From Phoronis australis (taxonomy: Eukaryota > Phoronida > Phoronidae): DNA of 21,808 bases. The stretch's first letter is position 1. The number at the start of each line of letters is the position of its first letter. This document shows positions 19,479 to 21,808 of the stretch, piece after piece. The position numbers were made by a program, and so were the translations under genes. The stretch spans positions 5,351-27,158 of the forward strand of contig NMRA01000882.1 in assembly GCA_002633005.1 (NCBI GenBank). The letters run 5' to 3'. The notes under the pieces were generated by a model. It saw nothing but the letters and a program-made list of their open reading frames with translations, searched no databases and was not told where the DNA came from.

Positions 19479-19577
19479 CATATTAACAACCGTGGCATCG
19501 ACGCCCTTTTCTAGAAGAAGTTCAACAACTGCTAGCTGGCCACGTGAAGACGCTTCGTGTAGGGGTGTGTCGCCTTC
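19479..19577 (-). CDS. Ankyrin-repeat exon 5 (one 33-aa repeat, most divergent copy)
   Basis: This is the fifth copy and the most 5' in the minus-strand transcript. It is 99 bp, with acceptor TAG followed by GAAGGC and donor ATG/gtaag. It reads EGDTPLHEASSRGQLAVV, then ELLLEKGVDATVVNM. It keeps every structural hallmark (GDTPLH, G13, VVELLL, the G-x-D loop) while differing from the others at residues 1, 8, 11, 14, 16, 23 and 33. Both ends are phase 0. Its flanking intron is also the most diverged near the exon. The intron separating it from exon 4 is about 3.3 kb. The next upstream exon of the gene lies outside the window. Confidence 0.9.
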
Positions 19578-21696
19578 CTACAACAAGCATTAAAAGTGAC
19601 TGACAAACCATGAAAATATTAAAACCAGTTCCATTTGTTGAATGAAGAACTCGTGTAAATGAAACATGGTTGACCTAATTAAAGTCAAAGTGTCAAACAA
19701 TATTATCAAAAATAAAACTGAGTTCAACATGAAGGAGATATGATATCAAACACTATATGATTATTTTCATCAACGTTTTAAAAGCAAAAGGGAAATATTT
19801 TAGAAGATTGTACCAACAACATTTTTGAAATCTCGTGCTCAAGATTGATAGGAAATAAAATCTGATCATATTATGGGAGCCATGGTTTTGGTATCGACGC
19901 ACCTTTCTTTCTTTCCTGAACCTTAATAACGATATGTTATATATGACTCAAATAATGAAAGCTAAGTAAACGGTGAAAAATCAAATTCAGCAGTTCCCTT
20001 AATGAAACCCTATATGTACATTATCAAGGTTGATATCCACAGTTCTTAGACATTCTTCATAAAACGGAAAATGGTCAACATTGAAAACCCAAAAAACAAG
20101 CGTTGTGCATGGTGAGCCAAACAGACGCGGTACAGGATGGAAGTATCAAGACACTAACACTTTTAAAACAGTGTTATGTAATACAATCACGTGGCTCGTG
20201 TTCATGTCGCGGACAGGAGGGCGGTTGTTTGGAAACTTTCGGTACGGTGTTCCGTAACATAGGCGTCAATCCTCAGCACCTGAAGCACCATCAGGCACAG
20301 TTTTTTTTTCGATTGTGTGCCAAACAAAAACCACAGAGTTATCCACAGGCGTTCTGTTGACACCTGATGGACCGTCGGTTGACCAGAGTGATGCTGCCAT
20401 GGGTTTACAATATCGATTGTTGTCGCGTCAGAACGTCGGTTTGCATCTTAACAATACATGTACCTGAATCAAATATCAAGCGAACTGAATTCGGTCAACT
20501 GTTTGTCGCAGTGAGAATAGCCATCAGGAATCAATCCCTTGCGTTTCAGTAATACACAACATGCACGCAGATTTCAACTGACATTTATTCGACCATCTGA
20601 GCATACACTGTATGCAGTATATTTATTGAACAAATTGCAATGAACATTACTCCTAAAGAGGAACAATCAGAACGAACATTTGTAAGAGCATAAACATGTA
20701 AACCATTGCAGATCTGTGGAATGCGACGCGTAACCAGGCACATGCTTCTATATCTGCTGATTGGAAAATACGGACATTTTCCAACTGAGGTGGGTCACAT
20801 ATGCCTGGTGTTACAATTGCTGGCGCGGGTAGATATCCTGTGTATAAGTGGATGCGTTTTTCTGTGTTTTGTAATTATTTAAATACGCTCTGATACGGTG
20901 CGATAAAGATATAAGAGACCCCAAGACACATTGTCCTGCTCTTAAATGTTTTAAGTTTGTATAAGGAAGCCAATCAAATCTTTACTGACATCACACTTAT
21001 TGTCAAGTGCATTGTCAATATTATGTTGCGGCCTGCAATGGAAATGTATCAGTAAAAGAACCATTATAACTCCATTTGAAGAGCACACCAAAATTGAAAT
21101 GTTAAACAAATTTAAGTAATTTTATAAATTTTGACATGACGATGTGCCGTAGCACAGTTTCGCTGACTTGCGTACTTAGTCTTATTGAGAAGCGTGGCAT
21201 CAGCACCACTCCAAGCTGCTTTGTGTTGCCACCCTACGGGAAGTATAAAAATCGGTCACTTATACAAGCACTGCCTCAGAAACTTTTGCATTGCCATGAT
21301 CAACAGGAACGCATAAAAGTAAATGAAGAGCGGTGCAGCAAGAATCAGGGAAAATTTTCAATTCATGTGTTTCACTTATATATGTATCCCTTATGCACTC
21401 CATTGTAAGTGCATGTATACATGTATTTCCTTTGGATTAGTGCATGGTTGTAAGTCTTCATGTACTTTTGGGTCTAGGCCTTGCCGTAAACACGGGCTGA
21501 TACCGTCAAGTGAAATCCCAGTCACTCTGGCTAACCTGTGGACGGAAATCATTAAACAAGACCAAACTTTTACTGATACTACATAACAAGAAGAGAGTAC
21601 AACACTAGAATGCAGTTCGCTATTTTTGCAATTCACGTGTGTTAGCTCGGCATAGTCAAACCTTAGAGAGATTATCTTCAAAGGTAAAACAATATT
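19578..21696. other. Intronic sequence of unit 4 up to the dead exon
   Basis: This sequence is homologous to 156-2300, with block A at about 20107-20475 (T-run of 9; E-box changed to TCACGTGGC) and block B at about 21360-21600. A 90-codon frame at 21136-21408 corresponds to 1757-2041 of unit 1 but diverges by frameshift at the 'cataaaagtaaatgaagagcgg' stretch. No supported gene is present. Confidence 0.5.
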
Positions 21697-21808
21697 AATG
21701 ATGTGAAGGGTGGAAGACGGCTTTTGGTTACAAGACAATCAAGTGCAATGACAGAATACATCAAATTGGACGATTAGGATTTTAAGCGAGAACTAGACAA
21801 GTCTTATG
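21697..21808 (+). pseudogene. Dead coding exon, unit 4 (cut by window edge)
   Basis: This is the start of a fourth copy, with the same deletion junction as unit 3b and the same TAG after 'EYIKLDD'. Only about 37 codons are visible before the window ends. Confidence 0.45.

Larger units (their letters stand above)
19427..21808. repeat. Duplication unit 4 (start only, runs off the window)
   Basis: The unit begins 'gagaaagacactaatgacagacctc', which matches the start of unit 3b (about 16012, 'gagaaagactctaataacagacctc') and not units 1 and 2, which lack the 'agacctc' segment. It carries ankyrin exon 5 and then the same blocks as the other units up to the middle of the dead exon at the window edge. 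The deletion of about 340 bp before the dead exon is shared with unit 3b. Confidence 0.85.

Noticed and set aside
1-21808. CRISPR array, rRNA, tRNA or bacterial operon
   Set aside because: No short direct repeats with unique spacers, no cloverleaf or rRNA core noticed, and the splice structure is that of an animal genome. The direct repeats present are kilobase-scale duplication units.

Overview
The window looks like animal nuclear DNA, most likely from a marine invertebrate. The species cannot be determined. The evidence is small exons with GT-AG splice sites inside long AT-rich introns, many TACATGTA-type runs, and a Penelope-like retroelement fragment. There is no dense prokaryote-style coding, no operon, and no rRNA, tRNA or CRISPR that I can see.

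The window is a stretch of tandemly duplicated intron plus exon. A minus-strand gene contributes five 99-bp exons (57-155, 8065-8163, 15394-15492, 16079-16177, 19479-19577). Each encodes exactly one 33-residue ankyrin repeat, each has intact splice sites, and all are phase 0. In transcript order (high to low coordinate) they form five consecutive repeats of one ankyrin array, separated by introns of about 3.3, 0.59, 7.2 and 7.9 kb. The gene evidently continues beyond both edges, and neither its start nor its stop is here.

The duplication units are: unit 1 (about 1-8010), unit 2 (8011-15339), a short unit 3a (15340-15921), unit 3b (about 15922-19426) and the start of unit 4 (about 19427 to the end). 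Units 3b and 4 share a deletion of about 340 bp and a small insertion, so they are the closest relatives. Each long unit holds the same order on the plus strand: ankyrin exon, conserved intronic blocks, a dead unidentified coding exon (intact in length but carrying stop codons in every copy), and a tract carrying the palindrome GTACGTAC about every 340 bp. In units 1 and 2 this is followed by a possible 37-bp plus-strand exon and a GC-rich duplicated module.

Units 1 and 2 differ between the 37-bp candidate exon and a shared downstream block. Unit 1 has 1.4 kb containing the 5'-truncated C-terminal part of a Penelope-like element protein (RT thumb/linker plus GIY-YIG endonuclease). Unit 2 has 665 bp of unrelated sequence.

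The biologically interesting theme is an exon-cassette system. Repeated duplication of symmetric, one-repeat exons lengthens an ankyrin array without breaking frame, and differences between copies fall largely at ankyrin positions that are usually variable and surface-exposed. Everything else in the window is intronic passenger sequence as far as I can tell.
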